DNA from: an uncultured Bacteroidota bacterium
GTDB lineage: Bacteria > Bacteroidota > Bacteroidia > Chitinophagales > Chitinophagaceae
Assembly (NCBI GenBank): GCA_903825095.1
Contig: CAIJZF010000182.1
Coordinates: 1-7,068, forward strand
Direction of reading: 5' to 3'
DNA: 7,068 bases
Below, one piece after another: positions 1 through 6,089 of this stretch; the stretch's first letter is position 1, and the number at the start of each line of letters is the position of its first letter. The translations under genes were made by a program, and so were the position numbers. The notes under the pieces were generated by a model. That model was given only the letters and a program-made list of their open reading frames with translations, was not told where the DNA came from and did no database searches.

Positions 1-518
1 GGGTATTTCTCTAATTGAGCTTCTAGAATTTCCCAGGTAGCAGTGGCATCTGCTTCTGCACTATGGGCATCTTCTAAATTCTTATTACAATAGAATTTGT
101 AGGCCGCTGTTAAAGTTCTTTGCTCCATCATGTGAAACACTTTCTGCACATCTAATAATTTTCTTGCCTCAATGTCTACAGCAATACCTGCTCTTAAAAA
201 TTCTTCATTTAACATAGGTATATCAAACCTATTGCTATTATATCCAGCTAAATCGGATGCTTCAATAAATTGCTTTACTTCATTGGCAATTTGCTTAAAA
301 CTAGGTGCGTCTTTCACCATTTCATCTGAAATACCATGTACATCAGAAGATGCTTTTGGAATAGGCATTTCAGGGTTCACTAATTTTCTTTTAACTTGTT
401 TAGTACCATCGGGCATAATTTTAACGATAGCTATCTCTACTATTCTATCTGTACTAACATTAATACCTGTGGTTTCTAAATCGATAAAACAAATGGCCCT
501 ATTAAGTTGTAATCGCAT
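1..518 (-). CDS. DEDDh-family 3'-5' exonuclease (DnaQ-like), 3' end cut off by window edge
   Basis: Reading leftward from the ATG at 516-518 gives 172 codons with no stop, then the frame leaves the window, so the C-terminus is missing. The protein carries all the acidic exonuclease motifs of the DnaQ/epsilon superfamily. Exo I is FIDLETTG with D13 and E15. Exo II is AGYNSNRFDIP with D99. Exo III is AHSAEAD with H152 and D157, so this is the DEDDh subtype. These residues bind two metal ions and hydrolyse DNA or RNA from the 3' end. The family includes the proofreading subunit of DNA polymerase III, RNase T and stand-alone nucleases. The visible part cannot separate these, so I give no symbol. 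The gene is divergent from ytxJ, and the start lies just before the first conserved motif, as expected for an epsilon-type protein. The family call is secure; the cellular role is not. Confidence 0.9.
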   Translation of the reverse strand, partial: MRLQLNRAICFIDLETTGINVSTDRIVEIAIVKIMPDGTKQVKRKLVNPEMPIPKASSDVHGISDEMVKDAPSFKQIANEVKQFIEASDLAGYNSNRFDIPMLNEEFLRAGIAVDIEARKLLDVQKVFHMMEQRTLTAAYKFYCNKNLEDAHSAEADATATWEILEAQLEKY

Positions 519-535
519 ATGATTATTTATAAGTG

Positions 536-562
536 TAAAGTTAGTTAATCTTAGTAACTAAA
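536..562 (-). promoter_or_regulatory. Candidate Bacteroidota-type promoter for the exonuclease gene
   Basis: On the minus strand, TAACTTTA at 543-536 matches the Bacteroidota -7 consensus TAnnTTTG except at the last base. A TTTA at 562-559, about 15 bases further upstream, could serve as a weak -33 element. Transcription would start about 10 bases before the ATG. The match is partial in AT-rich DNA, so this is a suggestion only. Confidence 0.25.
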
Positions 563-580
563 ATCATGAATAGATGTTTA

Positions 581-608
581 TTTAGTTCAAGATTAATACT
601 TAATTTTA
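581..608 (+). promoter_or_regulatory. Candidate Bacteroidota-type promoter for ytxJ
   Basis: TTTA at 581-584 and TAATTTTA at 601-608 resemble the -33 TTTG and -7 TAnnTTTG elements with a 16-base spacer. If this is used, the transcript begins near 614. It would then exclude the ATG at 566 and use the ATG at 626, which agrees with the start chosen on protein grounds. Both elements are imperfect in AT-rich sequence. Confidence 0.25.
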
Positions 609-625
609 CATCCAAAATAGACTTT

Positions 626-961
626 ATGCAATGGAATCCAATCAATAATAGTAATCAAATTGAAGCAATCAAAGCTGCCTCATTTACTAAACCTCAATTA
701 ATTTTAAAGCATAGCACTACTTGTAGTATTAGCAAAATGGCCTTGGCTAGACTAGAAAGAGCAGACACGCCTAATAATATAGACTTTCATTATTTAGACT
801 TATTGAACTTTAGAAATATTTCAAAAGAAATTGCCGAAAGTTTTGATGTGTCTCATGAATCGCCTCAAGTATTGTTAATTAAAAATGGCAATTGTGTTTA
901 CGACGAAAGTCATGGTGGTATTCAAATGGAAGAAATAGAAGAACAAGCTTTACAAGCTTAA
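626..961 (+). CDS. ytxJ: Bacillithiol-system monothiol redox protein, YtxJ family
   Basis: This 111-residue thioredoxin-fold protein matches the YtxJ (BrxC-like) family. The conserved core is KHSTTCSIS, with the single likely reactive cysteine at C33. The family segment HYLDLLNFRNIS follows, and then SHESPQVLLIKNG, where P80 is the cis-proline expected beside the active site. A second cysteine (C90) sits in the following strand, outside the motif. YtxJ proteins are thought to act as cytoplasmic thiol-disulfide or de-bacillithiolation enzymes in organisms using bacillithiol, which many Bacteroidota are believed to make; the exact reaction is not settled. I chose the ATG at 626. The upstream in-frame ATG at 566 would add 20 residues (MNRCLFSSRL and onward) that precede the normal family start MxW and overlap the probable promoter. 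No clear ribosome binding site marks either start. The gene stands alone, divergent from the exonuclease and convergent with the thiolase. Confidence 0.85.
   Translation: MQWNPINNSNQIEAIKAASFTKPQLILKHSTTCSISKMALARLERADTPNNIDFHYLDLLNFRNISKEIAESFDVSHESPQVLLIKNGNCVYDESHGGIQMEEIEEQALQA
945..959. repeat. Short inverted repeat at the 3' end of ytxJ
   Basis: AAGCTT at 945-950 and again at 954-959 are separated by TAC. Because AAGCTT is its own reverse complement, the pair can fold into a six-base stem with a three-base loop ending at the ytxJ stop codon. No T-run follows, so a terminator role is doubtful. It is also simply part of the codons for the last residues. Confidence 0.25.
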
Positions 962-967
962 TGAATT

Positions 968-2149
968 TTAAACAAGTTCTATTACCATCGCTGAAGCCCC
1001 TCCTCCTCCATTACAAATAGCAGCCGCTCCATATTTAGCTTTATGCTTGCGAAGAATATGCACTAGGCTTACCACAATTCTGGCTCCACTGCAACCAAGC
1101 GGATGTCCTAAAGCCACAGCCCCTCCATGAACATTTACTTTAGTAGGGTCTATTTTTAAAATTTCTGTATTTACAATGCCTACTACAGAGAAAGCTTCAT
1201 TGAATTCAAAAAAATCAATTTCATTTATTTGTACATTAGCCTTAGCCAATGCCTTGGGAAGGGCTAGTGATGGAGAAGTGGTAAACCATTTAGGATCTTG
1301 TTCAGCATCAGCAAAACTTTTTATAATGGCTATTGGTTTAATACCTAATTCTTTTGCTTTTTCTGCGCTCATTAAAACAAGTGCAGCAGCTCCATCATTC
1401 ATGGTACTTGCATTGGCAGCCGTTACTGTACCTTCCTTACTAAAGGCCGGATTTAATTGTGCCAATTTCTCAAAATTTACTTTTAATGGCTCTTCATCTT
1501 TATCCACCATTAAAGCGGCTCCTTTTTTCTGTGGAATTTCTACAGGTATAATTTCATCTTTAAACCAACCATTTTCCATCGCCATCTGTGCTTTTTTATA
1601 ACTATCTACTGCAAAAGCGTCTTGAGCCTCTCTACTTACATTGTATTTTAATGCACAAGCGTCTGCAAAATTTCCCATAGCTACTTTATCATACACATCT
1701 ACCAAGCCATCCTTTGCTAAACCATCTTGCATTACAACATCTCCGTATTTGTTACCCCATCTTTGGCTAGTATTATAAAAAGGAACATTGCTCATACTTT
1801 CCATTCCACCTGCAATAATAATATCGGCATCTCCTAGCATAATATTTTGAGCTGCAATGGCAATTGATTTCATACCACTGGCACATACCTTATTAATGGT
1901 TGTACAAATAACTTTATCTGGAAGTCCTGCTGCTTTAGCCGCCTGTCTTGCTGGTGCTTGACCTAATCCTGCTTGAATCACAGAACCCATTATAACTTCA
2001 TCAATTGAATCTTTGGAGAGTCCTGCTTTCTCTAATGCGCCTTTAATAGCAATGCCTCCTAAAGTGGTGGCAGAAATACTACTAAGACTACCTCCAAAAG
2101 AACCAATGGGTGTTCTGACTGCGGCTACGATATAGACTTCCTTATTCAT
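968..2149 (-). CDS. Acetyl-CoA C-acetyltransferase (acetoacetyl-CoA thiolase), T2-like
   Basis: This 393-residue protein has the full length of a type II thiolase. The enzyme reversibly condenses two acetyl-CoA into acetoacetyl-CoA, or cleaves the latter with CoA. The acyl-accepting nucleophile is C89 in INKVCASGMKS. NEAF at 317-320, H349 in GGAVALGHPLG and C379 in CNGGGGAS complete the active site. The wording resembles mitochondrial thiolase T2 (ACAT1), for example CTTINKVCASGMK, AGGMESMSNVP and GTVTAANAST. Residues Y184, A244, A245, A247 and V345 line up with the potassium site described for T2. The start ATG is followed at once by the strand KEVYIVAAVRTPIG, the usual thiolase N-terminus, so no longer form is needed. 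No 3-hydroxyacyl-CoA dehydrogenase or CoA-transferase is adjacent, so the pathway (fatty acid or isoleucine breakdown, ketone-body or butanoate metabolism) is open. It is cytoplasmic and likely monocistronic. The names atoB, thlA and phaA are all used for such genes. Confidence 0.93.
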   Translation of the reverse strand: MNKEVYIVAAVRTPIGSFGGSLSSISATTLGGIAIKGALEKAGLSKDSIDEVIMGSVIQAGLGQAPARQAAKAAGLPDKVICTTINKVCASGMKSIAIAAQNIMLGDADIIIAGGMESMSNVPFYNTSQRWGNKYGDVVMQDGLAKDGLVDVYDKVAMGNFADACALKYNVSREAQDAFAVDSYKKAQMAMENGWFKDEIIPVEIPQKKGAALMVDKDEEPLKVNFEKLAQLNPAFSKEGTVTAANASTMNDGAAALVLMSAEKAKELGIKPIAIIKSFADAEQDPKWFTTSPSLALPKALAKANVQINEIDFFEFNEAFSVVGIVNTEILKIDPTKVNVHGGAVALGHPLGCSGARIVVSLVHILRKHKAKYGAAAICNGGGGASAMVIELV

Positions 2150-2156
2150 AAATATA

Positions 2157-2184
2157 AAAGTTTATCTACTGTTTAAAATACAAA
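2157..2184 (-). promoter_or_regulatory. Candidate promoter of the thiolase gene
   Basis: On the minus strand, TTTG at 2184-2181 matches the Bacteroidota -33 element exactly. Sixteen bases later TAAACTTT (2164-2157) approximates TAnnTTTG with one extra base. Transcription would then begin almost at the ATG (2149), giving a very short leader. This is the only promoter-like pair in the 74-base gap after cvfB. Confidence 0.3.
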
Positions 2185-2198
2185 GTGAATATATTTTC

Positions 2199-2215
2199 GC
2201 TACAATTTTTGTAGC
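2199..2215 (-). terminator. Perfect 7-bp inverted repeat; candidate hairpin ending the parE-cvfB operon
   Basis: GCTACAA and TTGTAGC form a perfect seven-base stem around a three-base centre. The repeat lies nine bases after the cvfB stop codon, where an operon-end hairpin would be expected. On the transcribed strand it is followed by GAAAATATATT and not by a run of T, so it is not a textbook intrinsic terminator. The repeat is also about 15 bases upstream of the putative thiolase -33 box, so it could instead be an operator for the thiolase gene. Confidence 0.35.
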
Positions 2216-2223
2216 TACTATAA

Positions 2224-3102
2224 TTAAATTATGGGTGCTGCTTCTGTTGTTTCCAATGTAGCTTCTGGTATTAAATGAATACCATCCTCCTCTATGCTTA
2301 TTAATTTTAATTTATATAGCATACCCACATTCATTTTAAAAGCTTTTTTACTCATGCCAAAAAAAGCATAAATATCATCTGGAGCCGATTTATCATGATA
2401 GGGCAAGAAACCTTTATGAGATTTTAATAAACTCATAATTTTTTGATTATCGTCAGCTAATTTCTCTCCACCTTGTTTGCCTAAGCCAATATCTAATTTA
2501 TTGTCTTCTCTAATTTTTTTCACAAAGGCCTCATCTATAAATTGACCAATATGTAAATGTGTGAAAACTTCATTTTTATATACTAAACCTTGGTGTACTT
2601 GGTTTACAATTACTACGTATCCAATTTCTGATTCTCTATAAACTTGTATTTTAACTTTTTCGCCTTCTTTAACCGTTAAAATTTCGTTGCTAATTTGCTT
2701 GTCTATTTTTTCTGTAGCGGCCACCCTGCCGGTTTGTGTATCAATATAAAGTTTTACTAAATACTTACCCCCCAAACGCATGGTAGATAACTGTTGTGAA
2801 ACAGGCACGAATAAATCTTTCATTAAACCCCAATCTAAAAAGGCACCTTGTGAAGTCACTTCTACTACTTTTAAAGCAGCAATATCACCCACCACAGCAA
2901 AAGGTTCTTGGGTAGTGGCAATTAACCTATTATCAGAGTCATGGTAAACAAATACACTAATGGTATCATCAATTTGCAAACCAGAAGGCACAAAACGTTT
3001 AGGAAGTAAAATGCCTTCCCCACCATCATCCATATAAAAACCAAAATCAACTTTTCGGTCTACACGCATCAAATTAAACTGACCTACATTTATAGTTGAC
3101 AT
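2224..3102 (-). CDS. cvfB: CvfB-type S1 RNA-binding protein
   Basis: This 292-residue protein fits the CvfB/YitL family in length and layout. It has three S1-like beta-barrel segments at roughly residues 4-65, 70-131 and 143-207, then a winged-helix segment at about 214-279. Recognisable stretches are DGGEGILLPKR in the first barrel, GAFLDWGLMKDLFVP in the second (the clearest S1 match), and FLPYHDKSAPDDIYAFFGMSKKAFK in the region linking to and entering the winged helix. The first and third barrels are more divergent, as usual in this family. Staphylococcal CvfB binds RNA and affects virulence gene expression; the function in Bacteroidota is not established. There is no signal peptide, so it is cytoplasmic. 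The gene starts 15 bases after parC, is probably co-transcribed with it, and is the last gene of the operon. The start ATG has only an AT-rich leader, and a short acidic/Ala-rich tail follows the last domain. Confidence 0.88.
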   Translation of the reverse strand: MSTINVGQFNLMRVDRKVDFGFYMDDGGEGILLPKRFVPSGLQIDDTISVFVYHDSDNRLIATTQEPFAVVGDIAALKVVEVTSQGAFLDWGLMKDLFVPVSQQLSTMRLGGKYLVKLYIDTQTGRVAATEKIDKQISNEILTVKEGEKVKIQVYRESEIGYVVIVNQVHQGLVYKNEVFTHLHIGQFIDEAFVKKIREDNKLDIGLGKQGGEKLADDNQKIMSLLKSHKGFLPYHDKSAPDDIYAFFGMSKKAFKMNVGMLYKLKLISIEEDGIHLIPEATLETTEAAPII

Positions 3103-3117
3103 GATTTTTATTTTAAA

Positions 3118-5640
3118 TTAAAACAATTCTGGTTGTGTATCGTTCGGATCCTTTATCACTACTTTATTCTCCCAAGCCATTTCTACTGTTTTGGAAAAGT
3201 CTACTAGTTTGGTACCAATAGCCTTCCATCCCATCACATCTACCATCTTACTCACTTTAAACTTAGCCTTTCTCACCTGTGTGCCTCTTCCAGTATGTAC
3301 GGCTAAAATGGGCTCAGCAAAAGTAGAAACAGCCACCACATAATTACCAGCACCTTCTTTTATAAAAGAGAAAGGTGTTTTTAAAGTTGTGGTTTCAATG
3401 AGGAAGCGTTTAATATTGAATTGTAACTTGTCTTTATCCAAATACACTGCCGTGACTATTTTTTCTGGATTAAACTTTTCAATAAATAATACTTTCTCTG
3501 GGTCGAATCTTTGGCTTTGTTCTGTATCGGTTACTTCATAATTGCCATCCTTGGTAATTACAAGTAGTTTCTCGTCTTCAAAGGTACCCAAATAAATTCC
3601 TTTCTCATCGGTATTTAAACGGCCAAACTTATCATCAAACCATAATTTACGGCCCGTTAAGGTGCTTTTACCCGCTTCTTTCAATTTAATGGCCTTTACA
3701 GGATACTTAGTTACCTGATTACCTACACTACTTCTTCCCTTCACTTCTAATGTATCAAAGAAAAATTCAAACTCTTTTATACGGGCAGAACAATTAGGAC
3801 TTAAAATTACTTTCACAGACTCGGCCTCCCCATTCATATTCACCGACATATAATGCACTTTCGATTTCTCTGTGCTCTTGGCTAAGAAATATTCTTTATC
3901 ACGGGTTACACCAGTTACATTAAACCTTTTAGAATAGGTTATACCAGAAGCTCCATCTGAATACACCATATTATAAGTAGTGCGCTCATCATTTTTCTGG
4001 AAGACTGCTGCATGTATAATATCTTTTCCAATAAATACTTTATCAGAAACCTTTACCACTTTCATCACCCCCGACTTGGCGAAGGCAATAATATCATCAT
4101 AATCGGTACAATCACATAAGAATTCATCTTTCTTTAAACTAGTACCCACAAAACCTTCTGCTCTATTAATGTATAATTTAGTATTGGCAATGGCCACCTG
4201 CTTCACTTGAATGGTATCAAACTCTTTTATCTCAGTTTTACGCTCTTTACCCTTACCATATTTTTTAGCAAGGTTCTCATAATAAGCCACAGCATAATCC
4301 ACTAAATTGGCTAAATGATTTTTAACCTCTCTTATTTCTTCTTCAATGGTTTTAATTTGAGCATTTAATTCGTCAATATCTAATTTATAAATTCTTCTAA
4401 CCGGCTTGTCGGTTAATTTTAATAAGTCGGCACGCTCAATTGGTTTTTTAAATTTCTTTTTGAAAGGTAGAAAAGCATCATTAATAGCGTCAATCACTTT
4501 ATCCCAACTAGCATGCTTCTTTTCAAGTTCTTTATATATTTTTTCTTCAAAGAAAATCTTCTCCAAACTGGTGAAATGCCATTTATCTTCTAATTCTTTT
4601 AATTGAATTTTTAATTCTAGTTCCAATAAACCCTTAGTATGGTCTACTGAATGACGCAGTAAATCGGAGGCACCTAAAAATTGAGGTCTTTGACCTACAA
4701 TCACACAGGCATTGGGAGAAATACTTATTTCACAATCGGTGAAAGCATATAAAGCGTCAATGGTTATGTCTGGAGATATACCTGTAGCTAAATCAATTTG
4801 TATTTCTACTTCTGCAGCTGTTACATCGGTTACTTTTTTAATTTTAATCTTACCTTGGTCATTGGCCTTGGTAATACTTTCCATTAATTGAGTGGTGGTT
4901 ACGCCATAAGGAACATCCTTAATTAGTAATGTCTTTTTATCGAACTCTTCAATATGTGCTCTTACTCTTACCTTACTTCCTCTTCTTCCGTCATTATAAT
5001 TACTAGCATCAATCATACCCCCTGTTTGAAAATCGGGTAATAATTGAAACTTCTTTCCTCTTAAATGTTTAATAGCAGCATCGGTCAATTCTATAAAATT
5101 ATGGGGAAGAATTTTGGTAGATAAACCCACGGCAATACCATCGGCTCCTTGTGCTAATAATAAAGGAAATTTCATAGGAAGTGTAACCGGCTCTTGCTTA
5201 CGACCATCATAACTTAAAGCCCAATCGGTAGTCTTGCCATTAAAGGCAACTTCTAAAGCAAACTTGCTTAAACGTGCTTCAATATATCTAGCAGCCGCTG
5301 CATCATCTCCTGTTCTTACATCACCCCAGTTTCCTTGGGTTTCCACTAGCATATCTTTCTGACCAATATTGACTAAGGCATCTCCAATACTTGCATCTCC
5401 ATGCGGATGATACTGCATACTTTGTCCAATAATATTAGCCACTTTATTAAACCTGCCATCATCCATTTCCTTCATGGCATGTAAAATTCTACGCTGCACT
5501 GGTTTTAATCCATCTTCAATAGCTGGAACCGCACGCTCTAATATTACATAAGATGCATAGTCTAAGAACCAATTTTTATATTGGCCTTGTACACCCGATT
5601 CATTCTCTGTAACTCTACTTAAATTTTTCTCTTTTGCCAT
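3118..5640 (-). CDS. parC: DNA topoisomerase IV subunit A (ParC)
   Basis: This 840-residue protein is the DNA breakage-reunion subunit of a type IIA topoisomerase. The order is the winged-helix/CAP-like and tower domains (about 25-335), a charged coiled-coil region with the dimer interface (about 336-485), and a beta-pinwheel C-terminal domain (about 485-828). The catalytic tyrosine is Y119, preceded by R118 in AARYIEARLS. I169 in GIAVGLSTKILPHN matches the DNA-intercalating isoleucine. The quinolone-determining region reads HPHGDASIGD (78-87), with Ala at 83 and Asp at 87. The pinwheel lacks the GyrA box (Q-R/K-R-G-G-R/K-G) needed for negative supercoiling. Together with parE in the same operon, this favours topoisomerase IV over gyrase. 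With ParE it uses ATP to unlink daughter chromosomes. It follows the cupin gene by 12 bases and precedes cvfB by 15. The start fits: a short leader, then the usual YKNWFLDYASYVI segment. Confidence 0.94.
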   Translation of the reverse strand: MAKEKNLSRVTENESGVQGQYKNWFLDYASYVILERAVPAIEDGLKPVQRRILHAMKEMDDGRFNKVANIIGQSMQYHPHGDASIGDALVNIGQKDMLVETQGNWGDVRTGDDAAAARYIEARLSKFALEVAFNGKTTDWALSYDGRKQEPVTLPMKFPLLLAQGADGIAVGLSTKILPHNFIELTDAAIKHLRGKKFQLLPDFQTGGMIDASNYNDGRRGSKVRVRAHIEEFDKKTLLIKDVPYGVTTTQLMESITKANDQGKIKIKKVTDVTAAEVEIQIDLATGISPDITIDALYAFTDCEISISPNACVIVGQRPQFLGASDLLRHSVDHTKGLLELELKIQLKELEDKWHFTSLEKIFFEEKIYKELEKKHASWDKVIDAINDAFLPFKKKFKKPIERADLLKLTDKPVRRIYKLDIDELNAQIKTIEEEIREVKNHLANLVDYAVAYYENLAKKYGKGKERKTEIKEFDTIQVKQVAIANTKLYINRAEGFVGTSLKKDEFLCDCTDYDDIIAFAKSGVMKVVKVSDKVFIGKDIIHAAVFQKNDERTTYNMVYSDGASGITYSKRFNVTGVTRDKEYFLAKSTEKSKVHYMSVNMNGEAESVKVILSPNCSARIKEFEFFFDTLEVKGRSSVGNQVTKYPVKAIKLKEAGKSTLTGRKLWFDDKFGRLNTDEKGIYLGTFEDEKLLVITKDGNYEVTDTEQSQRFDPEKVLFIEKFNPEKIVTAVYLDKDKLQFNIKRFLIETTTLKTPFSFIKEGAGNYVVAVSTFAEPILAVHTGRGTQVRKAKFKVSKMVDVMGWKAIGTKLVDFSKTVEMAWENKVVIKDPNDTQPELF

Positions 5641-5652
5641 ATTAACTGTTCT

Positions 5653-6021
5653 TTAGAGACGGTAAGTATCTTCACTACCTTCTGCTAAACTATTTAATTC
5701 AATAAAAATAATATCCGTCAGCGCCTTTACTTCATGCCAAACATTGGCTTCAATAATCACTCTAGAAGGCGCTTCTATGGTGAGGGTTCCTTTTTCTTCC
5801 GTTAGCAAGTTTTTCCATTCCATATGTATAGAGCCTTGCACTAATAACATTTCTTCTGGGTTCTTACCTGGCGACTTCCCTTTATGATAATGTTGTCCAC
5901 TAATCGTACCCGCATTTCTATACACTAATAAAAACTCACCTGTTCTATTGGTACTAAAATAATGAAGTGCACCACGCTCATCAATTGCTTTTACATCTAT
6001 TTTAGAAACGCTTACACTCAT
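5653..6021 (-). CDS. Small single-domain cupin protein of unknown function
   Basis: This 122-residue protein is a single cupin beta-barrel. The first cupin motif is SGQHYHKGKSPGKNPEEMLLVQG (about 41-63), with candidate metal ligands H44 and H46 and an acidic ligand at E56 or E57. The second motif contains EANVWHEVKAL, with H96 as the fourth ligand. The PxG usually seen before that histidine is absent. The barrel is reminiscent of sugar-nucleotide epimerase or isomerase and CapF-type C-terminal cupins, but no signature lets me name a substrate, and no sugar-metabolism genes are nearby. There is no signal peptide. The gene sits in the topoisomerase IV operon, 68 bases after the DUF1835 gene and 12 before parC. 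That 68-base gap is AT-rich, holds no clear promoter or hairpin, and ends in an A/T-rich leader without Shine-Dalgarno sequence. The fold is well supported; the function is unknown. Confidence 0.75.
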   Translation of the reverse strand: MSVSVSKIDVKAIDERGALHYFSTNRTGEFLLVYRNAGTISGQHYHKGKSPGKNPEEMLLVQGSIHMEWKNLLTEEKGTLTIEAPSRVIIEANVWHEVKALTDIIFIELNSLAEGSEDTYRL

Positions 6022-6089
6022 TTTATTATTTTAAAAAACTATGTCTTGTTTTTCTTCTTTATTTACGCTGACTTGTTCTACTAGTTTAT

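Noticed and set aside
172..522. Open frame of 116 codons on the plus strand
   Set aside because: It lies opposite the exonuclease gene, whose minus-strand frame carries all the conserved catalytic motifs. The plus-strand product has no recognisable family features.
566..625. Possible N-terminal signal peptide on the long form of ytxJ
   Set aside because: The segment has some hydrophobic residues but lies upstream of the family start and overlaps a promoter-like region. YtxJ proteins are cytoplasmic.
1176..1601. Open frame of 141 codons on the plus strand
   Set aside because: It is fully antisense to the conserved thiolase coding sequence and has low-complexity Ser/Ala-rich content typical of a shadow frame.
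4406..4606. Open frame of 66 codons on the plus strand
   Set aside because: It is antisense to the Lys/Glu-rich coiled-coil part of parC; the Ser/Phe/Leu-rich product is what such a shadow would give.
3118..5640. Assignment as gyrase subunit A
   Set aside because: There is no GyrA box in the pinwheel domain, and the gene is linked to a GyrB/ParE-type gene in one operon, so ParC fits better. Confirmation needs the rest of the genome to show a separate gyrA.
6022..6089. Possible internal promoter or small RNA in the 68-base gap between the DUF1835 and cupin genes
   Set aside because: On the transcribed strand TAGTTTTT resembles a -7 element, but no TTTG-like -33 element is at the right distance and no stable hairpin is visible.
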